Source: Luscinia megarhynchos
Taxonomy: Eukaryota; Chordata; Aves; Passeriformes; Turdidae
Assembly: GCA_034336665.1 (NCBI GenBank)
Contig: CM067590.1
Location: 5,058,459 to 5,122,458 of the forward strand
Reading direction: 5' to 3'
DNA: 64,000 nucleotides
Part shown: piece after piece, positions 31,961 to 44,050 of the stretch
Layout: each line of letters opens with the position of its first letter
How positions within the stretch are numbered: the stretch's first letter is position 1
Notes under the pieces: generated by a model
Seen by the model: the letters and a program-made list of their open reading frames with translations, nothing else
The model's database searches: none
What the model was told of the DNA's origin: nothing
Made by a program: the position numbers and the translations under genes

Positions 31961-34861
31961 ATTTGGTCTGAAGTGAAGTCATCATTAACCTTGATGTAGT
32001 CAGAGGGTGGAGAGCAGATGGTCCTTGGATTTGGGGATCTGGGATGCAGGGGGAGCAGAGCACCTCACAGCCACACCATAACCTGGAGCTGGAGGTGATC
32101 ACCCTAAATCTTGCCATGCAGGAGGGCCTGTGCTTCTGCTGTAATGTGCCATGTGTGTTCCAAGCCCTTCTCAGCCAGGGGCCTGGACCAGCAGCAAAGG
32201 CAGTGCAGCATTTCCCCTCTGCCTGCAAAGGAGAAGCAAACACTGATTTGTCTGAGTCTTAGCTCGGTGCTGTGACCACAGTGCCAGGATCTCTTTATTT
32301 GGGCTTATTGTGGTAACCTCGAGATTACAAACTAATGTTGTCTCTTGTGCCAGAAATATTGGTGTTTTATCTTTCTGCTCACCCAGGATGGGAACCCATC
32401 ACTGGGTTGGTGTAATTGGGATGGACATGGGAATTCATCATCCCCTCTTCTCATCTCCTTGTGGAAGTGTTGGGCCAGTGTGCAGCTTTTCTTCTTTTCC
32501 CCCTCCAGAGGAGCTGTTATCTCCAGGCTCTTTTCTTCCCAGGGAAGTAATGAGGGAAACAAGCAAAGCATTTACTGATCAGTCCTGGCCAAAGTGAGAT
32601 TCTTGCTTCCAAAATCTAACTGGTAAATAAACGAGCAGAAGCATTTGAAACAGGGAATCCCAGTGACAAAATTGCCCCAAATTCAGAATTTCTTTACCAG
32701 ATGGGTTGCTAACATTGGCAGTGCTGGAATCACCATCCCTGGAGGTGTTCAGGACAGGTGTTGATGGCAGTTGAGGACATGCTTTAGTGGTGAACATGCT
32801 GCTGGGCTGACCATTGGACTTGAACATCCTAAAAATCTTTCCCAATCTTAACAATTCCATGCTTCTAATAACTGCCCTGGCCAAGCTGCTGGTGGCCAGA
32901 AAAACTCAAAGTGTTCATACAAACCCTCCAGCTTGGAGATCCCTTTGCTTTCATATTTTTATTTTAAGCCCTGCCACTGTTTCCCTCCTTTCTGTCCTCA
33001 AATGCTCCGGGGAGGAACATGGCCAGTTCAGCACCTCCGCTTTGCCTTTTCTTGGCAAGGAGAGACCCAACAATTGCCACAGGGATGGGGCTGACGTCAC
33101 CCAGCCCGTGGCTGCAGCATTTATAGCACATGTAGGTCACCACGGGAAGTTGGTCTTCCTGGGGCTGGGAGCTGCAGCCAGTGCTTCCCAGCATGGGCTG
33201 TTTGCTGCTGGGGTTTGTTTCAGCCAGGGTGCTCAGCCCGTGCCTGTTGTCTCACCGTCCCCTCTCCAAAAAGTGTTTGTTACTTGCAGTAGCAAAACAT
33301 CTCAGAGTGTCCCCCATGGTATCATAGTTCACAAATGACTAATCTGAGCTGCAGCAAGCTCCCTCCCAGCGCTTCACTGAGCCCTGCCTCGAGCAGGAAA
33401 CCACTGGGGCTGAATTTCACGTGGAAATGACCATTTTCATTGACATCGAGGCAGTGGGAGCAGCCAGAGGCAGCAGGGTTTTGCTGTGGCTGCACCTTTG
33501 CTCCAGCAAAGGGGTTTGAGCTCTGCAGAGCAGGGAAATAAACCGAAGGCACGTGGTTGTGTGAGGTAGAGCATCTCCTGGAGCAGCTCACAAGCAGCAC
33601 TTCCACCTGTGGGTAACGTGGAGGGTGTGCAGCCATCTCCCTTCCCATCCCAAATGCTGTGAGGTGCCAGCACCGTGGGGTCCTGATGGGACAGGAGCCG
33701 TGGGGTCTCCTGCTGACAAATTATTCTGCTCTCAACAAGAAAAACCTCTGCTATTTTCTTTTCTTTCCCTCCCCTTTTAAATAAGTGAATTCAGCATTAA
33801 GTGCTTAGTGCCAGCAAAGTTGGTTGGGCTCTTTGCTTGGGTTCTCAGGTGGGTTTGGGAGGGAGAGTCCCCTCCAGCCCCAAAATTCGTTGGGTGCTTC
33901 CTTGCTCTGAGCCGAGGCTCCCTGTGAGGGATTGCTTTGATCGGGGGAAGTTCATCAAGTCCATTTGAAGCTGGTGAGGCAGGGAGTTTTTCAAAGGGTT
34001 ACAAGCTGGTGCTTGTAACAAATTTTAAGTTATAGTCTGGTGAACAAAGCAAATGGATTCTCCCTGGAGGGAGGCGAGCCCGGATCCCCTTTGAAACTCG
34101 CTTTAAACAAGGCACAAACGTGGATACCTGTGGCAACAGCACTGAGAGCCATAAATTCTCTGAAAGCTGGGCTTGTCTCTTTAATGGTGCTATGGGGGAG
34201 CTGTTTGAAGGTTTCGTTATTCTGATGTGCGGGCAGCCCTGTGATGGGCAGGGTCTGGTGCAGCAGGATGGTGCTGGGCTCCCCTCTGCTCCTGGGGCCG
34301 GGGCTTTGCAGGGACACCTCGGCAGGCTGGGCTGGGAAGAGCCAGGCACAGCATTTCTGTTGCCGTGCTGTCAGCAGGCTGCAGAAACCCATTTGCAACT
34401 GTTTTCCATAGTGAGGAAAGCGGGAGCTTTTATTAGCAAGGCTGTATCACGTTTTCCTACGAACTGCCTCGAGTTCCCACATGTTTTGCTTATGCTGGAG
34501 TGGGAGTGCTGGGCTCTGCTTGCTATTTTGATGGATGATGAAAGGCAGACATGAGGTGTGCAATATGGGACTTGGTATTTAGAGCTGGCACTTCCCGTTC
34601 AGGTTTGGGATCCGGGCCGTGTGTTTTAGTGGAGTGCCCGTGCAAACTGTCACCAAACACACCGAGCACAAAACCACCACAACTGAAAAAGGCAAAGCAG
34701 AAAAATTCACTTGCCAGGCCCTTGGTGTGACCGTTTGTTTCAAAGTAAATGTTGCTGATTAGCCATTAGCAAAGGAAATCAAAGAAGAGCTGGGGGTGCT
34801 CACCTGGAGAAAGGAATAATCCAGGGAGACCAGAGAGCCTCTTCCAGGGCTTCCAGTTAAC

Positions 34862-35060
34862 AAAACACTATTAGCACTTGAATAATAATATCCATTATAT
34901 TTTCCTCTTTGCTTATATGTTGTCAGTGGGAAGCACATGAGATTTAATTGTATGTGGTCCTCTTACACTGACAGCAAAAGAAAATGCCAATAAAAACCAT
35001 CTGTCATAGGTTTTTTGTTGGAAGTAAAATAAAATACGTCAAAGAAAATCCAAAATCCGA
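34862..35060. promoter_or_regulatory. TCF3: AT-rich candidate conserved element in intron 3
   Basis: It contains ACACTATTAGCACTTG, AATAATAATATCCATT, CATGAGATTTAATTGTATG and GCCAATAAAAACC in repeat-free sequence. It looks like a vertebrate non-coding element, but conservation is untested. Confidence 0.35.
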
Positions 35061-35229
35061 ACCCCCACCTTACTGAACTTTTAAAATCTCTGCTATTTCA
35101 CCAGATCACCTCCTCCAAGTCCTTCAACTTCACAGCCCATCTCTGATCCTCCTGTCCTGGGGTGCATGTTCCTCCTGCCAGGGCTTCCCCACCTGTACAG
35201 ATGTTTCTTCTGTGCTTTTGCAGTGAGGT

Positions 35230-35342
35230 TGAAACAGAATTCCAGAATGATTTGGGCCCATCTCCTACCATGGGCAGGGGCACCTTCCACTGTCCCAGAT
35301 TGCTCCAAGCCCTGTCCAACCTGGCCTTGAAGTATGAAGGGA
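35230..35342 (-). mobile_element. CR1 3' fragment, antisense
   Basis: AGAATTCCAGAATGATTTGG is followed by CATGGGCAGGGGCACCTTCC, ACTGTCCCAGATTGCTCC and AACCTGGCCTTGAA. Diverged. Confidence 0.8.
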
Positions 35343-36069
35343 TCTCTCTTTCTTGCAATTAAATTTTTCCCCTTGAATTTGATTTCACTGCTGGGAGTGA
35401 GGGTGTCTGTCCTGCCAGAGGCACAGCTGGTTTCTGATGGACAGCGAGGAGTGAGTCTGGGCAGAGCAGGGACATGGTGCCAGTGCTGTGGGGATGCTCT
35501 GGCAGCAGCTCAGGGCTCCTCCAGCAGCTGGGGAGAGGCAGATATAACCCAGTCTGTCTCAGTGTGCGTTTAACTTGAGGACTGAAGGGTGCATGTTTTC
35601 AAGGGAAGGTTTTGGGGGGTTCTGTTGGGGTTTCTTTGTTCATCTCCCACCTGGAGAAGAATCCTCCTGACTGGATTTAAGATCTTTAACTGGGAAAGAG
35701 TACAGAGAATGCTGGGGGTGCCAGAGCCAAAGCTGTACTGAGATAAGTGACAGCTTTTGTTTAGAAACTGCCAGTTTTGCCACAGACCTCGTTTAAGCAC
35801 AGTTTTAACTTTGCCAGAATTGCTGAAGCAGTGCAGGGCTCTCTCCCAGCACAGCTTTTCCTCCCCTGGATGAGGCAGGTGTGTACCAGTGAGGCTGTGC
35901 TGCTGCAGGGGCTCTGATGGGGTCAGCTGTGTCTTGTGTAAAAAATCTGAGGGGCTGAGGGGAAGCTGGGCTTGGTGTGCACCTTCTAACAGAACAGGTA
36001 CAAGCTCCAGCACTGCCCTGTCTTTAGCAAGAGGAGCTGGTGGGCAGCAATTAGTAAGTAAAGAGAGTA

Positions 36070-36282
36070 AATTCAGCTTAGATATTGGGAAGTTCTGCCC
36101 TGTGAGGCCCTGGCACAGGTGCCCAGAGCAGCTGTGGCTGCCCCTGGATCCCTGGAAGTGTCCAAGGCCAGGCTGGACATTGGGCTGGGATGGTGAAGGT
36201 GTCCCTGCCAGGGCAGGGGTGGCACTGGGTGGGCTGCAACATCTCTTCTAATCCAAACCATTCTGGGATTCTGTGACTTCCC
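36070..36282 (+). mobile_element. CR1 3' fragment, sense
   Basis: It runs from ATATTGGGAAGTTCTG through GTGCCCAGAGCAGCTGTGGC and GGAAGTGTCCAAGGCCAGGC to AACCATTCTGGGATTCTGTG. Confidence 0.88.
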
Positions 36283-36639
36283 TCTCGCTGCCCTGTTCCT
36301 CAGGGCTCCCATCTCCATTCCAAGCTCTCTGATGGTCTCTGGAGGGCAGGGCTCTGGGGTTTGCTGCAGCCCTGCCTGAGGTCACCTCTAACCCTGCCCC
36401 AGCCCAGCACAGCACATGCTGGCCCAGCCTTCCAGCTCCAGCCTCCACGCTTGTTGTGCCCTTTCCAAAGGGAGAGATGGCTTTGGAAGGAGCCCAGCAG
36501 GTCTGGCAAGTGTTGCTGCTGGACCTGGCTGCTGCTAATTTGCAATTCCTCATGCCCTGTGGGGTGCCCTGCTGCAGCACGTGTCCCACGTGTGAGCAGC
36601 TCCTCAGCCTGGTGCATCTCCATTGTTAAGGGTTGTGTG

Positions 36640-36765
36640 CAGTGACACTCAAACTGCAATCATTGGTAGTATTATATTTAATTAGAGGCGACAAATGAGT
36701 GTCTTAAGGGGGTGGATTTAATGTAAAGTTCTATTTTGTTACTCTGGAGGACCTCATCTCTCAGC
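36640..36765. promoter_or_regulatory. TCF3: AT-rich islet in intron 3
   Basis: It contains CAATCATTGGTAGTATTA, TATTTAATTAGAGGCG and GGATTTAATGTAAAG in repeat-free sequence between two CR1 copies. Candidate regulatory element. Confidence 0.3.
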
Positions 36766-37029
36766 TGGCACTGCATTCCCCAATGCACACAACTGAAGGA
36801 CACTATAACTGTGTCACTGTACTGTAAGTACCTGGTTCCTGGTTGTTGTCTCTGCTGTCTTGGTGGCCTGGAGAGGATCCTCCTCTCTTCTGCCCAGCCT
36901 GTGCTCCCTGCTACAGGTACAGGATGGAGGATTCACCCAGGGCCATTTCCATCTTGGGAAGGGAGGGAGCCAAGGGCCAGCCAGAGCTGTCCCAGAGATG
37001 TCAGGAAGTTTACTCACATCAACAACAAG

Positions 37030-37345
37030 TCCAGAGGAGGCCACGGAGATACTCCAACAGCTGGAGCCCCTCTGCTCTGGGGACAGCCTGGCAGAGCTGG
37101 GGCTGCTCCCCTGGAGAAGAGAAGCTCCAGGGAGAGCTCAGAGCCCCTGGCAGGGCCTGAAGGGGCTCCAGGAGAGCTGGAGAGGGGCTGGGGACAAGCC
37201 CCAAGGCTGCCAGAGCTGCAGGAGCCTTTGGACACTCTCAGGGATGCTCAGGGTGGGGCTGTTGGGGGGCTGAGCAGGGCCAGGGGCTGCACTGATCATC
37301 CCTGAGGGATCCAGCTCAGGATATTCCAGGATTCTGTGATCTCTA
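37030..37345 (+). mobile_element. CR1 3' fragment, sense, internally deleted
   Basis: It starts near CAGAGGAGGCCACGGAGATA and includes GGAGCCCCTCTGCTCTGGGG and GAGAGCTGGAGAGGGGCTGG. It then joins directly to CCAAGGCTGCCAGAGCTGCA and ends CAGGATTCTGTGAT. Confidence 0.87.
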
Positions 37346-39224
37346 GCTCCCACAGCCACTAAACCCCTGGCAGGATATGTTGGCCCAACTGCAGGCTGGT
37401 GGTGCAGGTGGAGGAGGGATTGCATTTTAGGCAATGTGAGCTTTTTCAGAGGCTGGTGGCAGGCCTGTGCACACTTCAGAGCCCACTCTGCCAGGAGGTC
37501 CCAAAATACCTGGCAAGCTTTGATTAGCACATCAGCTTAAACAAATTGAGTTATGCACCCACAGAGGGAAGAGGTGCTGCACTCCTTCGCTGGTGACTTA
37601 GAGTTTAATTAATTTTGTTGCCAAATGAGGCATGAAATACAGTTTGAAATACATTGTGGTGCTGAATGTGTAATTGTACAGGGGCCTGGGAGCACGGCTG
37701 AGGATCAGGGATCACCTGAGGCAAGGCAGGCATGGGGCTCTCATGGCCCCAGAACGGGGCTGTGGGACAGCAGAGAGCCCATCTGGGGGGACAGGCTGGG
37801 GACAGAACCCCCACGGTGCTCCCCAGGGAGTGGGGACCCCCATCACAGCAGAGCAGGGCCCAGAGATGTCCTTGTGCCCACAGGTTTGTCACTCTTTGGG
37901 GGTTTCTGCCACAGGACCCAGCTCCTGGGCAAGATTCAAGCTGGTGGCAGGGTCCCCAGATCAGCCACTCTGGCCATTCTTTGCCATCCAAACAGGGATT
38001 TGCCTCGGGTTTGGGGGAGGATGGGGGTTCTCCAGTTTGTCCAGTTGTTTTTCCACTTGGTTGCAGAGATCCTGGTTTGCGTGTCCCTGTCCTGCAGGGT
38101 GAAAGTACATCTGATCAAAAATCAGAAAGGGAGAATCTGAGCCATGAGAGGAGATTGCTTGGTTCAGCTTTTGAGTTTCTGCAGTGGCTGTTTGGATGCT
38201 CTTCTCCCTGCCCTGGTTAATGTTTCTGGAGTGAAGTTGCCTCCAGTGCCTCACTCCACAGTAGAGAAGGGAAAGAGGCAGTCCAGGGCTGCCCTCATTT
38301 TTTAATCCTGAATTTTTCAATTAACTCACCAGGTAACTCAGCTCCAAAGCCAGCAGGGAGAAAAATCTAAAAAGCACTGTCCATCTGCCTGTGAGCCCTG
38401 GGAGGCACATCCCCACCTCCAGAGTGACCTCAGGCAACGTCTTCCTCTAAATTTAGCTGGGGATTGCGTCAGGAGTGAGAAGGAGGTGAAGTTAATGTGG
38501 CATAAGCTTTTTCTAGCAGGGGAGTTTGCCTGGTTAGGCAGGGACTGAAAATAAATAAATGAGCTTGGTATCAGAGCCTCTGGGGCCAGGGCTGGGAGGG
38601 AGGGCAGCCTCCTGCACACGGGGGTGGGAGGAGGTGGCTTTTTCCAGAGCAAGCAGGGCAAGGGACAGTAACCTAAAAACCTTGGCTTGTCCTAGCTGGG
38701 AATAACCTTCCAGGAAAGTGGGTGATGCTTCCTGTGTGCTGGCTGAGGGCACTGGGTGTGAGGAGCTCTGAGTCCCCTCTGGTGGTGGCACCTGCCTCTG
38801 CTGGGTGCTGGCAGCAGGGCTGTTCCTCCCCTTCTCAGGGAGATCTGAAGCGTCTCCTGCCCATCCTTCCTTCATCCCTGGCCCCTGGGGTGAGGAACTG
38901 GTAACATTTTCCCCCCTCCAAAATCCCTTCCAAGTGTGTGTGTGGCATCCAGGGGTGCCCCAGGAGACAACCTGACCTGGAAGAAGCCAAAGTCCTTCAG
39001 GACAAGCCTTGGGGGCACTGGTGTTGCCAGTCCCCCCTCTTTCTGTCTCATCCTTCCCAAGCTGGGGGACAAATCTCACTTTTGACAAGTGACAAAACCC
39101 ATCCTGATGGCAGTGAGTGCATGACCTTCCCTGAGAGCAGGGGTGGCCTGGGCCCCTTCTGCTTTCTGGGATGTTTTATTCTGAAGTGATGTGGTCTCCC
39201 TTGCAAAGGCTCCTCCTGCCCTGT

Positions 39225-39400
39225 TAACATTGTTATACAAAGCAGCAGTTTGCCATCTAATTAGGAAAAATAAGCACTAACCTCTACCATATGTTGCTCT
39301 TCTCCTCGGATTTGCATTTGAAAGTCCAGCTGAATTTCAATGTGAAACTGGATTTTATCCAAATGATGAATGGCCCCAAAAGCTGTGGGAAGGTGGATGT
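39225..39400. promoter_or_regulatory. TCF3: Candidate conserved element with ATTTGCAT octamer
   Basis: It contains AACATTGTTATACAAAG (a SOX-like ATTGTT), CATCTAATTAGG, and GGATTTGCATTTG, an inverted octamer ATTTGCAT at about 39310. It is repeat-free and AT-rich. Confidence 0.35.
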
Positions 39401-39654
39401 GCCTTCCCATCACATATGGTTAGTTGGTTGGTGTTTTTTTTCCTTTTTGAAGAAAAAAATTTAAAGCAGGGTTCCTTCATTTCTTGTCCCGTGCTTCAAA
39501 GTGTTCACACCTTTCTTCCCAAACTGGATTTGTCTGGCTGGGTGCTCATTCCATGGCCTGGGAGGTGCTGGAGCTCCAGCCCCACGAGGGAGAGGGGTTA
39601 GATTTATTTTTAACAACTTGGTTTTGGTGGCAGCTCCACTGCTGGCTGTGGCCT

Positions 39655-40245
39655 GGGCTGAGCCCCCAGCCTGGGCAGCAGGGGAGGGGGGATTCTGCCC
39701 CTCTGCTGCTCAGGTGAGCCCCCACCTGCAGAGCTGCCCCAGCCCTGGAGCAGCAGCAGGAGGACGTGGAGCTGCTGCAGCCAGTGCAGAGGAGCCAGAG
39801 ATGCTGCAGGGCTGGAGCCCCTCTGCTCTGGGGACAGCCTGGCAGAGCTGGGGCTGCTCACCTGGAGAGGAGAAGCTCCAGGGAGAGCTCAGAGCCCCTG
39901 GCAGGGCCTGAAGGGGCTCCAGGAGAGCTGGAGAGGGGCTGGGGACAAGGGCTGGAGGGACAGGAGCCAGGGAATGGCTGCCACTGCCAGAGGGCAGGGC
40001 TGGGTGGGATATTGGGCAGGAATTGTTCCCTGGCAGGGTGGGCAGCCCTGGCACAGGGTGCCCAGAGCAGCTGTGGCTGCCCCTGGATCCCTGGCAGTGC
40101 CCAGGCCAGGCTGGACACTGGGACAGTGGGAGGTGTCCCTGCCAGGGCAGGGGTGGGATGGGATGGGATGGGATGGGATGGGATGGGATTTGGGATGGGA
40201 TTTGGGATGGGATGGGCTTTGAGGTCCCTTCCAGCCCAAACCAGT
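39655..40245 (+). mobile_element. CR1 copy, sense, with internal (GGGAT)n expansion
   Basis: It begins about AGCCCCCAGCCTGGGCAGCA, runs through GAGCAGCAGCAGGAGGACGT and GGAATGGCTGCCACTGCCAG, and ends CCCTTCCAGCCCAAACCAG. It is nearly identical to the copies at 51.7-52.3 and 53.0-53.7 kb. A GGGAT pentanucleotide run at 40155-40215 expanded from the GGGGTGGGATGGG motif. Confidence 0.92.
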
Positions 40246-40995
40246 ACATTTTCCCAGCTCTCAGGTGGGTTTGTGCAGGAGCCCCTCACGTTGCTCCCAG
40301 TGTTCCCTGGCTGCAGCTCCCAGGCTGGGTTTGAGGCTTTTTGGTTTTTCACTCCAGCTGGAGCAGTGGCTGCTCCAAGCCCTTCCCACACAGGGCCATG
40401 GCTGGGGCAGTGCTCCCCAGGTGCCAGAGAACAGAAGCTGGGGCTTCACTCTGAAGGTTTTGGGAGCTCCAGGATTGCTGAGCTGACACTGCACATCCCC
40501 ACAGTCCCTCAGAGCTGCACTTCCCACTTGGCTTGAGGCTGGATCTTTCCTCTTGACTGAGATCTCTGACAAACTCAGTGCTACGCTGCTGAGCTGGGTG
40601 TGCTCACATGGCTCTTACTGACCTTTTACCTCACCCACCTGGCAAAAAAAGCTCTTAAAAATCACTTCAGGTCCTGATGATTTCACATCCTCTGTGAATC
40701 TGTCATTGGAGAGCAGCTTGGGTCCCGGGCTGGCCGTGCTGCTCACAGGGGGAGCTGCTTGCTCTGGCTTTCTGACTTTTGTTCTCCTTTCTCTTCACTC
40801 CTTGGAGATCAATTCAATCTGTAAGACAGTTTTTGTTGAGTTTTTTTGTTGTGTTAATGCAGCTGAACTAATATGATTACATTTCCAGATTTGGGTAATG
40901 GAATAACAAGTCAGGAAGCTTTTTTTTTTTTTTTTTTAAAGAAAGGAGAACTTATGTCACTTCCAAGTCTCCAGTTGGGAAGCTCTTTCCCTTTA

Positions 40996-41165
40996 TCAGT
41001 TACTCAGAGAGGTTGGGGGCTCTCCATCCCTACAGTTGTCCAAGGCCAGTTGCATGGGGCTTGGGGCAGCCTGTGGTAGTGGAAGGTGTCCCTGCCCTAG
41101 CAGGGGGTGCAATGATTTGGGCTTTGAGGTCCCTTTCCACTCAGACCAGTCCATGATTCCCTGTC
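40996..41165 (+). mobile_element. CR1 3' fragment, sense
   Basis: It contains TTGTCCAAGGCCAG, GTGGAAGGTGTCCCTGCC and GGGCTTTGAGGTCCCTTTCC, ending CAGTCCATGATTCCC. Confidence 0.82.
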
Positions 41166-41584
41166 CTGCTCTTGGCACAGGGGCTCCTGGGGCAGTGGCC
41201 ATGCAGGACACCCTGGCCCTGGGTGCTGCACTTTGTGCTCCATGTCCTAGTTGGTCACAAACACAGAGAAGTGACAAAGATGTTCTGGGTGCCAAAAAGG
41301 TGCATCTGGCCTTTGCCCTGAGAGCTGCCAGGCCAGAGGGGCCGTGTCCTGCTGCAGAGCTGTGCTTGGGGCAGAGCCCTGGCACACCCACCACCCCTGG
41401 GCAGTTTCCCCTGCAGCTTGAGGCTTTGCTCATCTCTGTGCTTGCTCTCAGGTTCAGAGGAGGGGTCTGGAAAACAGCTCAGCCAAAGCATCTCACAATG
41501 GCAACTTCCTTTCTAAAAAGAGAAGGATGTTGTGGAGTTGGTGGCTTCCCATTATTTTCCCCAATTTGAGCTTTCTTGCCACTG

Positions 41585-42020
41585 ATCCCGCAGTGCCTGC
41601 AGTATCAGAAGGAGCCAGAGCTGCTGCAGAGTGTCCAAAGGAGGGACCCGGAGCTGGGGAAGGGCTGAGGAGCAGCTGAGGGCACTGGGCTCGTTCAGCT
41701 GGAGCAGAGGAGACTGAGGGGAGACTCCTCGGGGCTGAGCTCTGCTCTGGGCCAGGGCCAGGAGCCCAGCAAGGGCTGGAGCTGTGCCAGGCCTTGGCAC
41801 GGAGCTCAGGGAAAGGTTCTTCCCCCCGAGGGTGCTGGGCCCTGCCCAGGCTCCCCAGGGAATGGTCCCCAAGGCTGCCAGAGCTGCAGGAGCCTTTGGA
41901 CACTCTCAGGGATGCTCAGGGTGGGGTTGTTGGGGCTCTGGGCAGGGACAGGGACTGCACTGATCATCCCTGAGGGATCCAGCTCAGGCTATGTCAGGAT
42001 TCTGTGATTCTGTGAGTGTC
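41585..42020 (+). mobile_element. CR1 copy, sense, ~0.43 kb
   Basis: It includes GGACCCGGAGCTGGGGAAGG, CGTTCAGCTGGAGCAGAGGA, GGAATGGTCCCCAAGGCTGC and CTGATCATCCCTGAGGGATC, ending in the direct repeat ATTCTGTGATTCTGTG at 41999-42014. A well-preserved CR1 3' terminus. Confidence 0.92.
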
Positions 42021-43019
42021 AGGCTGTGTGTCCTGCTCTGGGATCAGCCCTGCTGCTGGAGCTCGCTGGGCTCAGGGTCACGTTGTGTCACCGAGCTGCT
42101 CCTGCTGCAGGATGGGGTCCTGCCCAGTGGAGCAGAGAGGGAGTGGGGCCGTGGTGTTTTCCCTTTTTGGGAATGCTGTAAGAAGGTAGTGACTCACTTT
42201 CCATGGAGCTGATAGTTACCCTGCTCCTGTCTTGGATTTGTGTTGTGTAGCCAACGGGATTATTTATAACTTAGCCAGCATCCCGAGTCTATTGTTTCTG
42301 CAAAGAGCAGGAATGACTAGATGACTTCCTGAGATTTTTTTTTTGCCACCCCCTCATTTTTTATTTTTTTAAAAATCTGCTTTTCCTTCCAAGTATTATA
42401 TTTGCCAGTTGGATGCTTTCCCCCCACATCTTCCCCTCCTGATTGTGCATTTGTGCTGCTGACAATCCCACTACCGGTGTTGCCTTAACTCTAAAATCTC
42501 TCCCAGGAAAGGCTGGGGCTGTGCCTCAGGAGGGCTGGGGCACCTTCCTGTGGCATGAGGGCTCTGTGGCTTGTACCTGCTGTGGGCTGAGGCAGGAGCC
42601 TCTGGCTGTGCCATTAATGGGAGGCTGTCACCTCTGCAGCCCTTGGATGCTTTGGGATGGGAGGTGCATCCGGGAGAAGGGTTAGTCTGGGCTGGGATTG
42701 CATTGAGCTCTGGGTCAGCCTTGTTGTCTCTGCCTCTTGCAGGGTCACTTGTGACAATCTAAAGGTATCACCTGAGCCCAGGGATATGCAGAGTAAAAGC
42801 CATCTCCACCCTGGCACAGCCAGCCTTGGGAAGTGGCACTGGTGGCCATGGAAGGAGTCCTGAGCTCCTGTGCTGGGCTCTGTGGCTGCTCTCCCAGGGG
42901 CTGCTCCCGTCTGGGCAGAGTTTGCCCCAAACCCTGGAGCTCTCCTGGTTCTTGTCCCCCTTCTCTTTGGCCCACCCACCTGCTGTTGATTCACTGTTGG
43001 TGTCATGAAGCCCAGCAGC

Positions 43020-43050
43020 CATCACCACTTTAATTAATTAATTAAGCACT
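43020..43050. repeat. (TTAA)n run
   Basis: TTTAATTAATTAATTAAG: a few TTAA units; trivial low complexity. Confidence 0.7.
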
Positions 43051-43794
43051 TGCATGGAAATCAGCGGGGAGTGAAGGTGCAGGATGAAGGGCAGGGTGGG
43101 CTTGTCCAGGTGAGCTGATCAGAACCACTGGGGGGACCTGCATGCTGAGCTTCCCTGGGGAGCATCCCCAGTGCCCCGAGGCTGCTGTCCACAGCTTCTC
43201 CCCCAGACAGCTCCACTTTGCACCTTCTTGCTTGCCCTTCACGCCGAGGCTCCCGATTCGGGTTTGGGTGAGTCAGTTTTGCCCGTGTGGAGCCTCAGTG
43301 GTGCCGGTCCCAGCTGTGTTTCCTCGGTGCTCTGCTGTGGCTGGGGCTGGAACGGCTGCAGATCGACCAGGGTGAAACAGCAGAAGGGGAAGGAGCCTGG
43401 GCTGCCTTGTGGGCAGCACAGACCCTGCTCAGCTCCTCTCGGTTTCCACTAGTGCAGAACTCAAAACTTGGGGCTTGCTGATGTTAAGCTGTGCCTGGAG
43501 CCCCTGCCTGGCCTGTCCCCATCATCACTGATGTCCCTTCCCATGGCTCTGGCTCCTTCCCGAGCTGCAGGGCAGCCCTGCAAGAGGCTGGAAGTTGTGG
43601 TGCTGCCCCGTTCCAGGCACTGAGGTGTTGCTGTCCCTGCACTGACTTTCCAGGAACTGCCTGGCTCCACAGGAGAAGCGTGAGGCTGATCCAAGCAGAG
43701 TTCTGTCATGCTGGAAATACCACTTGGATATGAGCAGCTTGGAGTGGAAAATGAGTCCTGAATTCTATCCTGTGGGGTTTTTACATACTCTTCA

Positions 43795-44050
43795 CAGAAT
43801 TCCAGACTGGTTTGGGCTGGAAGGGACCTCAAAGCTCATCCTCTTCCACCCCTGCCATGGCAGGGACACCTCCCACTGTCCCAATGTCCAGCCTGGCCTG
43901 GGCACTGCCAGGGATCCAGGGGCAGCCACAGCTGCTCTGGGCACCCTGTGCCAGGGCTGCCCACCCTGCCAGGGAACAATTCCTGCCCAATATCCCACCC
44001 AGCCCTGCCCTCTGGCAGTGGCAGCCATTCCCTGGCTCCTGTCACTCCAT
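43795..44050 (-). mobile_element. CR1 3' fragment, antisense
   Basis: ACAGAATTCCAGACTGGTTT is followed by GGGACCTCAAAGCTCATCCT, CCTGCCATGGCAGGGACACC and GCAGCCATTCCCTGGCTCCT. Same group as the 52-kb copy, broken at 44048. Confidence 0.9.

Noticed and set aside
39710..40536. Repeated ORFs containing WRGAGDKGWRDRSQGMAATA-like peptides, also at 51.6-52.3, 53.0-53.7, 57.8-58.6 and 60.5-61.6 kb
   Set aside because: These are CR1 3' non-coding sequence read as protein; the same peptide recurs wherever the CR1 fragment occurs and is open on both strands.
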